Assembly: GCA_965203575.1 (NCBI GenBank)
Contig: OZ241894.1
Location: forward strand, 1,178,001-1,242,000
Source of the DNA: Aldehydirespirator sp965203575
GTDB lineage: Bacteria; Actinomycetota; Acidimicrobiia; Acidimicrobiales; Aldehydirespiratoraceae
DNA: 64,000 bases
Direction: 5' to 3'
The notes under the pieces were generated by a model. It ran no database searches, was not told the DNA's origin, and saw nothing but the letters and a program-made list of their open reading frames with translations. Below are positions 14,339 through 21,943 of the stretch, one piece after another. The translations under genes and the position numbers were made by a program. The stretch's first letter is position 1; each line of letters opens with the position of its first letter.

Positions 14339-15229
14339 TCACAGGCTCCGGTGGTCGGTGTCCTGGGAGGAGTGCCATCGCAACACCCGCCTCTCGACGG
14401 CGATCAGCAGCAGAACGAAGGCCACGCCGATGAAGGCCAGCACGAAGACGCTGCCCCACAGCTGATCCACCAGCAGCCGGGACTGGGCGACCCGGGCCGC
14501 GTTCCCGAGCCCTTCCCTGGAGTTGAAGAACTCACCGACGACCGCTCCGACCAGGGCCAGGCCGACGCAGATGCGGCCCGCGGCAAAGAGATACGGCAGC
14601 GAATGGGGGATCCTGAGACGCCAGTAGATCTCCCAGCGGCTGGCGTTCACCGATCGCAGCAGTTCGTGCGTCTCGCTGTCGATCGAACGCAATCCAATGA
14701 GGGCGTTGGCCACGAACGGCACCCACGCGAACAGCATGGCGGTGAGGATCTTCGGCCAGGGCGAGAAGCCGAACCACAGCAGGAAGATCGGCACCAGCAC
14801 CGCCACCGGCGTCGACTGCATCAACACGATCACCGGCATCGTCGCCCGCTCCACGAACTGGGAGTGGGCCATCCAGGTGGCCACGAAGAGGGCCGCGAAG
14901 AAGGCGATCCAGAACCCCCAGAACGCCTCCTGGATCGTCACCAGCCCGTTCCGCGAGTAGAAGCCCGGATTCTCGACTACATGGATGATCACGTCGGATG
15001 GCAGCGGCAGCGTGAGAGGTCGAAGGTTGCGGACGACCACGTATATCTCCCAGCCCACGAAGAAGGCGGTCAGACCGGCGAAGGGCGCCACCAGGAGGGC
15101 GGCTCGCCGGACCGGCCGTCGGGGCACCTCGGGCGGTTCCTCGACCGGGAACTCGGGGTCGAGGCCCGGCTCCCCGCCCCCCTCGGGGTCGGGCCGGCCC
15201 GGAACAGAGGACGGAGTCCAGCCCGTCAA
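14339..15229 (-). CDS. NitT/TauT-type ABC transporter permease
   Basis: This 296-residue membrane protein of the SsuC/TauC/ThiX class has an N-terminal helix (AALLVAPFAGLTAFFVGWEIY), several central helices and the EAA-type loop (ELLRSVNASRWEIYWRLRIP) that docks to the ATPase. A Pro/Glu-rich, acidic cytoplasmic N-terminus of about 50 residues is unusual. The start is taken as TTG 15229, because TTGA overlaps the ATPase stop. It is last in an SBP-ATPase-permease operon. Confidence 0.85.
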   Translation of the reverse strand: MTGWTPSSVPGRPDPEGGGEPGLDPEFPVEEPPEVPRRPVRRAALLVAPFAGLTAFFVGWEIYVVVRNLRPLTLPLPSDVIIHVVENPGFYSRNGLVTIQEAFWGFWIAFFAALFVATWMAHSQFVERATMPVIVLMQSTPVAVLVPIFLLWFGFSPWPKILTAMLFAWVPFVANALIGLRSIDSETHELLRSVNASRWEIYWRLRIPHSLPYLFAAGRICVGLALVGAVVGEFFNSREGLGNAARVAQSRLLVDQLWGSVFVLAFIGVAFVLLLIAVERRVLRWHSSQDTDHRSL

Positions 15230-16110
15230 CTCGACCAACCCTGCCTGAGTGCAGCCCGGACCTCGCCCAGCACATGGTGATAGTCGTCGCTGTCCTCCAC
15301 TTCGGCGTGGCGCGGCCGGGGCAGGCCGACGTCGATGACCTGGGTGATGCGCCCCGGTCTGGAACCCAGGACGGCCACACGGTCCGACAGCACGACCGCT
15401 TCGGGGATGGAGTGCGTCACGAACAGCACGGTGCTGCCGATCTGACCCCACAGGTGGAGCAGCAGGTACCGCATGTCGGCCCGGGTGATCTCGTCGAGGG
15501 CCGAGAACGGCTCGTCCATCAACAGCACGGGCGCTCCCAGGGCGAAGGCGCGTGCGATGCTCACCCGTTGCTGGAGACCCCCGCTCAACTCGCGGGGCAG
15601 CGAATCCAGGAAGGGGGTCAGCCCGATGTCGTCGAGCATGGCCAGCTGGTCGTCGGTGGACATGCCCGGGTTGTCCTGACGGCGGTTGACGTCGGAGAGC
15701 AGCGAGACATTCCTGCGCACCGTTCGCCACGGCAGCAGGGCCGGGTGCTGCGGCACGAAGCCGTAGCGCTTCTGCCGGCGGGCCTCGGCGGGCGACTGGT
15801 TGTTCACGACGACCGACCCGCGGTCGGGTTCGAGGAGCCCCCCGGCCAGACGCAGCATGGTCGACTTGCCGCAGCCCGAGGGCCCGATGAGGCTGACGAA
15901 CTCCGACTGGCGAACATCCAGGCTGATCCGCGACAGGGCGTGGACCAGAAGGTCCTTGCGCCTGAACCACTTCGACACCGCTTCGAAGCTGATGGCCGCA
16001 TCAGCCGCGGTGTCTGCCCTGCTCACCACGCCCCCAATGCCGATTCGTTCGCCTAGTCGCTCGGCCTGTGTGGGCGACCCGCCGGTCTCAAGGGACCAGT
16101 GGTTTGTCAA
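15226..16110 (-). CDS. NitT/TauT-type ABC transporter ATP-binding protein
   Basis: This 294-residue nucleotide-binding subunit has Walker A GPSGCGKST (76-84), Q-loop VPQHPALLPW, signature LSGGLQQR (175-182), Walker B VLLMDEP (195-201) and switch His in LFVTHS. Its closest families are SsuB/TauB/ThiZ ATPases that pair with NMT1-type binding proteins. The long form starts at TTG 16110, 13 bp after the binding-protein stop. GTG 16029 or 16026 (VVSRADTAADAAISFEAV), preceded by a G-rich stretch, would remove 27-28 poorly conserved residues and is equally plausible. Confidence 0.88.
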   Translation of the reverse strand: MTNHWSLETGGSPTQAERLGERIGIGGVVSRADTAADAAISFEAVSKWFRRKDLLVHALSRISLDVRQSEFVSLIGPSGCGKSTMLRLAGGLLEPDRGSVVVNNQSPAEARRQKRYGFVPQHPALLPWRTVRRNVSLLSDVNRRQDNPGMSTDDQLAMLDDIGLTPFLDSLPRELSGGLQQRVSIARAFALGAPVLLMDEPFSALDEITRADMRYLLLHLWGQIGSTVLFVTHSIPEAVVLSDRVAVLGSRPGRITQVIDVGLPRPRHAEVEDSDDYHHVLGEVRAALRQGWSS

Positions 16111-16122
16111 GCCCGGGGCGCC

Positions 16123-17220
16123 TCATCGCGCGGGCCAGATCAGTTCGGTGCCGTCGTAGACGCTGGCCGCGATGTCGGCGTTTACCATCGACCGCCAGTC
16201 CGGCATCTCCTCGAACACGCCGACCCGGGTGAGCGCGTCGATCTCGGCGCCGAGCAGGTCGAGATCGGGAATGCCCCGACCGGTCCCGGCCGGGGCCAAG
16301 TCCGCGATCAGCCCCGATTCGACGCTCCAGCGATAACGCTCCGCCTCCTTCGCGAAATACATCGGATTGCCAGCCGCGTCTATCAACTCGAAGGCGTTGT
16401 CCACCGCTTTGTCCGGGTTGGCGGCCGCGAAGTCCTGGGCCTTGATCAGGGCACGCACCACGTCGGCCACCAAGTTGGGGTGCTCGTCGATCATGGCCTG
16501 GGTGGTGAAGTTGATCCCGAAGCTCGACGGCACGTCGAGGTCCAGGGGGTCGAGCATTGTGAAGGGCACACCGGCCGATGAGAGGATGTTCGGCTCGTTG
16601 GACTTGTAGACGGGCAGCGCGTCGATGCCGAGCTCGAGATGCTGGATCGGGTCGAAGCCATCGAGGAGGATCTCCTCGAAGCAGCCGCGGTCGATTCCCG
16701 ACATGGCCACCGACGTCTGCAACGAGTAGGGCAGGTCGCCCTTGATCCCGACGACGCTGCCGCACAGTTCGGAGAAGTCGGTGATCTGGCTGCCCTCGGG
16801 CAGCACGATCGCCTCGATGGCGGTGCGCCCCCAGTGCAGCAGCGCCACCAGGTCGCCCTCGCCAGCGACGTTGTTGTTCACCAACTCGCCGAACGACCCG
16901 GAGTTGCCGAACTGGGCCTGGCCCTCGATGACCAGCGCGCTGCTCGCCGGCGCGAAGCCGGGCTGAACCTCGAAGTCGATGCACAGCTCGTCGAAGTAGC
17001 CCTGAGCATCGGCGACTATGGCGTCGATGATTCCCGCCGAGGCGGCGAAGTCGAAGCCAGTTACGAAGGTGATCGGTCCGGCGGCTCGGTTGGCCTCGCA
17101 TCGTGCCGAGGCCGCGCCGTCGTCGGCGCTGTCACCGCTGCAAGCGGCAGCCACCAGAGCCAGCACCGCCACCAGGGGCAGGACGCGCATCATCGTCCGG
17201 TTCGACTTGAACTCTCTCAT
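16123..17220 (-). CDS. NMT1/THI5-like substrate-binding lipoprotein
   Basis: This 365-residue extracytoplasmic binding lipoprotein has signal peptide RVLPLVAVLALVAAAC, with lipobox cysteine C27. The mature part has the NMT1/SsuA pattern: ITFVTGFDFAASAGIIDAIV, YFDELCIDFEVQPGFAPASS, ALVIEGQAQFGNSGSFGELV and LCGSVVGIKGDLPYSLQTSV. Relatives bind thiamine pyrimidine precursors, riboflavin, taurine, sulfonates or nitrate; the ligand cannot be chosen here. It is first of a three-gene ABC operon and has a GGGAGGG ribosome site. The 134 bp to the divergent PD40 lipoprotein gene is the shared promoter region. Confidence 0.85.
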   Translation of the reverse strand: MREFKSNRTMMRVLPLVAVLALVAAACSGDSADDGAASARCEANRAAGPITFVTGFDFAASAGIIDAIVADAQGYFDELCIDFEVQPGFAPASSALVIEGQAQFGNSGSFGELVNNNVAGEGDLVALLHWGRTAIEAIVLPEGSQITDFSELCGSVVGIKGDLPYSLQTSVAMSGIDRGCFEEILLDGFDPIQHLELGIDALPVYKSNEPNILSSAGVPFTMLDPLDLDVPSSFGINFTTQAMIDEHPNLVADVVRALIKAQDFAAANPDKAVDNAFELIDAAGNPMYFAKEAERYRWSVESGLIADLAPAGTGRGIPDLDLLGAEIDALTRVGVFEEMPDWRSMVNADIAASVYDGTELIWPAR

Positions 17221-17318
17221 GGCGCCCTCCCGTCAGTTCCAGTCCCGCAGGCGGATGCCTGCCGCAGTGGCGCACTTGCGATTCTGCCACCGGAGGATTC
17301 CCGATTCCAAGGCCGACC

Positions 17319-17335
17319 ACTCCCCGGCGGGGAGT
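17319..17335 (+). promoter_or_regulatory. Short inverted repeat between divergent lipoprotein genes
   Basis: A 7 bp perfect inverted repeat with a 3-base loop (actcccc-ggc-ggggagt) lies 19 bp before the ATG of the PD40 lipoprotein gene. It may be a small 5' leader hairpin or an operator half. GC-rich DNA gives such pairs by chance, so this is weak. Confidence 0.25.
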
Positions 17336-17354
17336 CGAGACATACGATGGCGCC

Positions 17355-18830
17355 ATGCGTCGGTGCCTCATCGCGGGGGTCGCGGCGTGCGCCTTGGTCA
17401 TCGCCGCGGCCTGCTCGACCGGGCCCAGCCGCAGCTCGGTGCCGGCCCCGGCCGACTGGGCTTCGGAGGCCGATGCCGATCCGCTGGCCGGGGACACGAG
17501 CTTCACGGCACCGCCCACCGCGCTCCTGCCGTCCGCAGAGCCTGCTCCAGCCGACGAGAGCCCAGCAGAGCCGGCCACCGACGGTGAGGGATCCACTGCA
17601 GGGTCCCTCGACGGCGGTCTGATCGCGGCCGCGGGCCCGCTCGGCCTGCGGCTCCTGGAACCGAGCGGCGAAGTCGTGGGCCTGCTGGGCCCCGACCACA
17701 TCGTCACCCAGCCCACATGGTCGCGCGACGGTCTTCGTCTGGCTGCGACCCTCATCCATCCGGCGACCGGAGTCTCCCAGGTCGCCGTGGTCGACATCAC
17801 CACCGGCGACATCGCCACCGTGCCCACCAGCAGACCCTATTTCTTCTACTCGTGGAACTATGACGGCTCCCGGCTGGTCGCATTGGGGCCGAGCCAGACG
17901 GGCGGCACCGCGGCCTTCATACTGGACGAGACGGGCGCCCCAGCCTCGGACGTCTCACTTCGAGGCCAGAGCATGTACGTCGCGTGGGAACCCGGCGGGC
18001 ACCGGCTGCTGGTCCACGCGGGACATCAGTTGCTGCTCATCGATGACGTCGGCTCGCCGCAGGATTATCGCGACTTCGGTCTGGTCGGCGTCGATTTCCT
18101 GGCTCCGGCGTGGGTACCCGGCACTCAGGACTTCCTCTACGTGGACTCCTACGACCAGGCCCCTGCCGGCATCGGGGAGGCGGAGCTCCTCGACAGGAGG
18201 TCCACCGCGAGCCCGCAACTGCTGCGCCGCAGCATCGACGCCGGCGATGTCACCGACCTCGGGCCTGCCGGCCTGTACACGATGCTGGCGGTCCACCCCT
18301 CCGGGGACCGCGCCGCCGTCTCAGCGGCTTCTCACGAGCAGCCGGCCCCTGCCGGCGACGGCTCCGAGACAGCCTCGATCTCGTCAACAGGGCCGGAGAC
18401 CGGCGTCCCGGCCGGCTCCGTGCAGATCGTCGACCTCGCCACAGCCGAGCGCCTCACCGTGCTCGACAGGATCGGGCTCTGGCTCGAGTGGAGCCCGGAC
18501 GGTCGCCACCTGCTGATCGCGGCCAGCACGAACGACCCCAACGGCATCGGAATGTCCTGGCACATCTGGGACGGGCAGCAGTCCTACGAACTCGCCCGGT
18601 TCGCCCCCACCGACACCTTCTTCCGGGACTACCTGTGGTTCGCGGACCAGTACAACGAGACGCCGCGCCTCTGGTCGCCCGACAGCGACGCGATCACCTT
18701 CGGCGCCAACACCGTTGACGGCGACATCACCGCGGTTGCTCGTCTCGGCACAGCCGGCGCCATGACGAGCCTCGGGCCCTCCGACGTGTCCTTCTGGAGT
18801 CCACCCCGGCCGGACGACGGGCTACCGTGA
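17355..18830 (+). CDS. PD40/TolB-like beta-propeller lipoprotein
   Basis: This 491-residue protein has signal peptide RRCLIAGVAACALVIAAAC (lipobox C20), then a Ser/Ala/Pro-rich linker (about 21-90) and a set of propeller-like repeats. The repeats show the WD40-like beta (PD40) pattern: PTWSRDGLRLAATLIHP, YSWNYDGSRLVALGPS, VAWEPGGHRLLVHAG, LEWSPDGRHLLIAAS and LWSPDSDAITFGANT. Such lipoproteins act as surface scaffolds or sensors; no specific role is known. The stop overlaps the start of the creatininase-family gene, so the two are coupled. Confidence 0.75.
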   Translation: MRRCLIAGVAACALVIAAACSTGPSRSSVPAPADWASEADADPLAGDTSFTAPPTALLPSAEPAPADESPAEPATDGEGSTAGSLDGGLIAAAGPLGLRLLEPSGEVVGLLGPDHIVTQPTWSRDGLRLAATLIHPATGVSQVAVVDITTGDIATVPTSRPYFFYSWNYDGSRLVALGPSQTGGTAAFILDETGAPASDVSLRGQSMYVAWEPGGHRLLVHAGHQLLLIDDVGSPQDYRDFGLVGVDFLAPAWVPGTQDFLYVDSYDQAPAGIGEAELLDRRSTASPQLLRRSIDAGDVTDLGPAGLYTMLAVHPSGDRAAVSAASHEQPAPAGDGSETASISSTGPETGVPAGSVQIVDLATAERLTVLDRIGLWLEWSPDGRHLLIAASTNDPNGIGMSWHIWDGQQSYELARFAPTDTFFRDYLWFADQYNETPRLWSPDSDAITFGANTVDGDITAVARLGTAGAMTSLGPSDVSFWSPPRPDDGLP

Positions 18831-19627
18831 CATCTATGCCGAACGCACGCAGCCGACATCTCGAGGATCTCAGCGGTCCGGAGATCACCGAACGGATCAC
18901 CGAGTCGTCGGTGATCGTGCAGCCGATCGGCGCGGTGGAGCAGCACGGCCCGCACCTGCCGCTGGCGGTCGACCACGTGATCGCCCACGAGTCCGCCGTC
19001 GCGCTCGTCGCCGAACATGGCGACGCCTTCGATCTGTGGCTGCTGCCCACCCTGTCGGTGTCGAAGTCCAACGAGCACGCCTGGTCGCCGGGGACGCTGT
19101 GGCTGTCGGCGGAGACGCTGCTGGCGGTGCTGCGGGACATCGGCCGCTGCATCGCGGCCACCGCGGCCCGCCGACTCGTGTTCCTGAACGGCCACGGCGG
19201 CAACTCGGCCCTGCTCAACGTGGCCTGCCGCGAGATCCGCCTCCAGCACGGGCTGATGACGTTCCTCGTGCACCCGTTCGTGCCCGCCGACCACGGCGGC
19301 ACCTCCCCCGAGACGGAGATGGGCATGGGGATCCACGGCGGGCACCGCGAGACGTCGGTGTTCATGCACCTGCGGCCCCACCTGGTGCACCTTGAGAAGG
19401 CCGACCGGGCCGTTCCAGAGGGTCTGGCCCAGAACCGGCATGTACGTTTCGGGGGTCTGGCGTCGTTCGGATGGCTGTCGAACGACTTCGGTCCGGATGG
19501 CCACATCGGCGACCCGACCGGTGCCAACGCCGAGGAGGGAAAGCTGCTGTTCGAGACCGCAGTCTCCCTGCTCGGTGAGCAGATGGCCGAGATCGCCGCC
19601 TTCGACTTCGGCCGCGGCCCAGCCTGA
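18827..19627 (+). CDS. Creatininase-family amidohydrolase
   Basis: This 266-residue protein of the creatininase (creatinine amidohydrolase) fold carries the metal and active-site motifs IGAVEQHGPHLPLAVD (E38, H40, D49), VFLNGHGGNSALLN and MGIHGGHRETSVFMHL, with a Glu in the last motif. The family includes creatininase, the FAPy/riboflavin-pathway hydrolase ArfB and the mycofactocin peptidase MftE. No mycofactocin genes are nearby, so a general amidohydrolase name is safer. The start is GTG 18827 with a GTGA overlap to the PD40 lipoprotein gene, an unusual partner. A terminator-like hairpin follows. Confidence 0.85.
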   Translation: MTSMPNARSRHLEDLSGPEITERITESSVIVQPIGAVEQHGPHLPLAVDHVIAHESAVALVAEHGDAFDLWLLPTLSVSKSNEHAWSPGTLWLSAETLLAVLRDIGRCIAATAARRLVFLNGHGGNSALLNVACREIRLQHGLMTFLVHPFVPADHGGTSPETEMGMGIHGGHRETSVFMHLRPHLVHLEKADRAVPEGLAQNRHVRFGGLASFGWLSNDFGPDGHIGDPTGANAEEGKLLFETAVSLLGEQMAEIAAFDFGRGPA

Positions 19628-19650
19628 ACTCCGGCCGGGCGGACGCGGGA

Positions 19651-19708
19651 GGGACCGGGGCGAGGACCCCGGTCCCCCTGTCTAGAGCCCGGGGACGAGC
19701 CCCGGCTC
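19651..19708 (+). terminator. Double hairpin, probable bidirectional terminator
   Basis: The 103 bp between the convergent creatininase-family and ProX-like genes holds two GC-rich hairpins. The first is a perfect 10 bp stem, 19651-19660 with 19667-19676, and a 6-base loop. The second is a 9 bp stem with one bulged C, about 19685-19694 with 19700-19708. There is no T-run, which is common in high-GC actinobacteria. Confidence 0.5.
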
Positions 19709-19730
19709 AGCTATTCCGCTGGACGCTGCG

Positions 19731-20663
19731 CTAGGACGGGATCCAGGCACTCCAAGTGGCCTCGTTGGCTGCGATCCAGTCCGCGGCGGCCTCCTCGACG
19801 CTCTTGCCCTCACCATCGATCGCGGCCAGCATCGACACCTGGTCGGCGGTGGTGTAGTTGAAGTTGTGCAGGAAGGTCCACGCGTTGGGAGCCCCCTCCT
19901 CGAGCCCGGCCCAGACGATCTTGAAGAGATCCTCCGACGGGTAGTACTTGTTGCCGTCTGGGTCCGGCGGCAACTCCAACTCGACGAGATCGAACGTGTT
20001 GAAGGCCGAGTGGGGTGTCCAGAAGTACGACAGCACCGGCTCCTCGCGAGCGAAGGCGGCGTCGAACGCGGCCAGCAGCGCCTCCTCGGAGCCGGCGTAC
20101 ACGATCTCGAGGTGCAGCCCGAAGTCGTCGATGATGTCCTGCTCGAAGGTCACCCAGCTGGGATCGCCGTGCAGGATCTGCCCGTGATCCCCTGTCTCGG
20201 CCGTAGCGAACAGGGCTGCCAGCGCGGGATCGGTGAACCCTTCGGCGCTGGCCAGCGCCGCGTTCTGATCGATCATGTAGGCGGGCAGGTACCAGCCGAT
20301 CTGGCCGATGGGACCGAGCAGGCCGGCATCCACGACGTTGCCGTCGGGATTGTCGATGAAGTCGACCCGGTTCTGGCCGTGGCCCGACGGCCACACTTCG
20401 AGCGACGCGTGCAGCTCACCGGTGTTGATCGCCGACCACTGGGCGTTCTCGTCCAGGTCGGTAACCTCGACCGTGTAGCCCAGCTCGTTCTCAAGCAGCT
20501 GCTTGGCCACCTCGACATTGGCGGCCGAGCCGCTCCACGGGTTGGCGATGAGCTTGACGGTGGTGATCTCTTCCGCCCCGTCGTCGCCGCTACCGCTGCA
20601 GGCTCCCGCCAGCAGGCCGAGCACGGCCACTCCGGCGGCAAGCTTCCATAGAGACTTCCTCAT
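19731..20663 (-). CDS. ProX/OpuAC-like betaine-type substrate-binding lipoprotein
   Basis: This 310-residue binding protein has signal peptide MRKSLWKLAAGVAVLGLLAGAC (lipobox C22). The mature part fits the OpuAC family that binds glycine betaine, proline betaine, choline or carnitine: KLIANPWSGSAANVEVAKQL, ELGYTVEVTDLDENAQWSAI, GELHASLEVWPSGHG, and several Trp/Tyr residues of the kind that form the aromatic cage for quaternary amines (GWYLPAYM, SYFWTPHSAF). The start is ATG 20663 with GGGAGGGG upstream. It is divergent from its ATPase and permease genes, and the carnitine-type catabolic operon nearby suggests carnitine or a related betaine as ligand (inference). Confidence 0.88.
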   Translation of the reverse strand: MRKSLWKLAAGVAVLGLLAGACSGSGDDGAEEITTVKLIANPWSGSAANVEVAKQLLENELGYTVEVTDLDENAQWSAINTGELHASLEVWPSGHGQNRVDFIDNPDGNVVDAGLLGPIGQIGWYLPAYMIDQNAALASAEGFTDPALAALFATAETGDHGQILHGDPSWVTFEQDIIDDFGLHLEIVYAGSEEALLAAFDAAFAREEPVLSYFWTPHSAFNTFDLVELELPPDPDGNKYYPSEDLFKIVWAGLEEGAPNAWTFLHNFNYTTADQVSMLAAIDGEGKSVEEAAADWIAANEATWSAWIPS

Positions 20664-20716
20664 CCGGTGTCCCCTCCCAGTTGTTTCTGTCCTGGGCCGT
20701 GCCCTGCCGCGCGACC

Positions 20717-20780
20717 AACTGTTGAAGCCCATTGTCTAACACGGACGGTGCCTTTATTCAATGGCCCCGTGTCAACAGTT
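20717..20780 (+). promoter_or_regulatory. Nested inverted repeats in the divergent transporter promoter region
   Basis: The 173 bp between the ProX-like and ProV-like genes contains a 9 bp perfect inverted repeat, AACTGTTGA at 20717-20725 with TCAACAGTT at 20772-20780. Inside it a second 6 bp pair occurs, CCATTG at 20729-20734 with CAATGG at 20759-20764. The region is clearly less GC-rich than its surroundings and includes TTGACA on the minus strand (20778-20773) as a possible -35 element for proX. It is a candidate operator controlling both divergent units; no regulator gene is adjacent. Confidence 0.45.
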
Positions 20781-20836
20781 CGCCGCACTTGCTCCATCCG
20801 TCGCCAGCACAGGACGGCGACGCCTAACATGCGCTG

Positions 20837-21943
20837 GTGGTCGCTGCCGCGGATGATGATGCCATAGAGGCCGGCATTGAGGCGGCCGCGCCGCTCGTGT
20901 GCACCGGCATCACCAAGATCTTCGGCGAGGACCTCAACACGGCCAGAGCACTGCTCGACGACGGCGCCAGCCGCCCGGACGTGCAGGAGCGCACCGGCTG
21001 CCTGGTCGCGGTCCGGGACGCGACATTCTCGGTCGAGCGCGGCGAGATCTTCGTTGTCATGGGCCTGTCGGGCTCGGGCAAGTCGACCCTGATCCGCTGC
21101 CTGTCGCGGCTGATCGAGCCGACCAGCGGGACCGTGGAGATCGACGGCACGCCCATCGGGGACCTCGACGACGAAGGTCTCAGGGAACTCAGGCGGAGCC
21201 GCCTGTCGATGGTGTTCCAGCACTTCGGGCTGTTCCCGCACCGGAAGGTGATCGACAACGTCGCCTTCGGCCTCGAGATCCAGGGGGCGGCCAAGGCGGA
21301 CCGCTACGAGCGGGCCCTGCAAGTCCTCGAAGTAGTCGGTCTCGAAGGCTGGACAGACCACTTCCCCCAGCAGCTCTCTGGCGGGATGCAGCAGCGGGTG
21401 GGACTGGCCCGGGCGCTGTGCGTGGAGCCCGAGATCCTGTTCTTCGATGAGCCGTTCTCGGCGCTGGACCCGCTGATCCGCCGCGACATGCAGGACGAGC
21501 TGCTGTCCCTGCAGGCCAGCATGCGGCGCACGCTGGTGTTCATCACCCACGACTTCCATGAGGCCCTCAAGCTCGGGGACCGCATCGCCATCATGAAGGA
21601 CGGCGAGTTCGTGCAGGTGGGCACCCCCGAGCAGATCGTCTCGGCGCCGGCCGACGAGTACGTGCGCGAGTTCACTGAGGACGCCCCCAAGACGAAGGTC
21701 ATCACCGTCGGCTCGGTCATGCGGTCTGCCGACCGCGAGGCGGCTGCGGGAGAACCGGTGAGCCTCAACGCGGTGCTCGACGACGTGCTGCCCCGGCTTC
21801 TGGCCAGTCCCGAAGCGCTGTGCGTCGCCGACGATGACGGCGAGGTCGTGGGCGTGGTCGACCGGGACCGGGTAGCCGCACTGCTGGACGAGAGCTCCAG
21901 AGCCGGAGCCGCCGCAGGCGACCGGCCCGCCGAACCGCGGTGA
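20837..21943 (+). CDS. ProV/OpuAA-like betaine-type ABC transporter ATPase
   Basis: This 368-residue ATPase has the ProV layout. The N-terminal ITKIFGEDLNTARALL-DDGASRPDV segment is typical, followed by Walker A GLSGSGKST (76-84), the Q-loop VFQHFGLFPHRKV, signature LSGGMQQR (180-187), Walker B LFFDEP and switch LVFITHD. The C-terminal 80 residues retain one CBS-like part (EALCVADDDGEVVGVVDRDR), where ProV has a tandem CBS pair. In OpuA this region senses ionic strength or c-di-AMP, so regulation may be reduced. The GTG 20837 start is followed by coupling to the permease through GTGA. Confidence 0.9.
   Translation: MVAAADDDAIEAGIEAAAPLVCTGITKIFGEDLNTARALLDDGASRPDVQERTGCLVAVRDATFSVERGEIFVVMGLSGSGKSTLIRCLSRLIEPTSGTVEIDGTPIGDLDDEGLRELRRSRLSMVFQHFGLFPHRKVIDNVAFGLEIQGAAKADRYERALQVLEVVGLEGWTDHFPQQLSGGMQQRVGLARALCVEPEILFFDEPFSALDPLIRRDMQDELLSLQASMRRTLVFITHDFHEALKLGDRIAIMKDGEFVQVGTPEQIVSAPADEYVREFTEDAPKTKVITVGSVMRSADREAAAGEPVSLNAVLDDVLPRLLASPEALCVADDDGEVVGVVDRDRVAALLDESSRAGAAAGDRPAEPR

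Noticed and set aside
18827..19627. Naming the creatininase-family gene mftE (mycofactocin peptidase).
   Set aside because: No mftA, mftB, mftC or other mycofactocin genes occur nearby, and the shared motifs are general to the fold.
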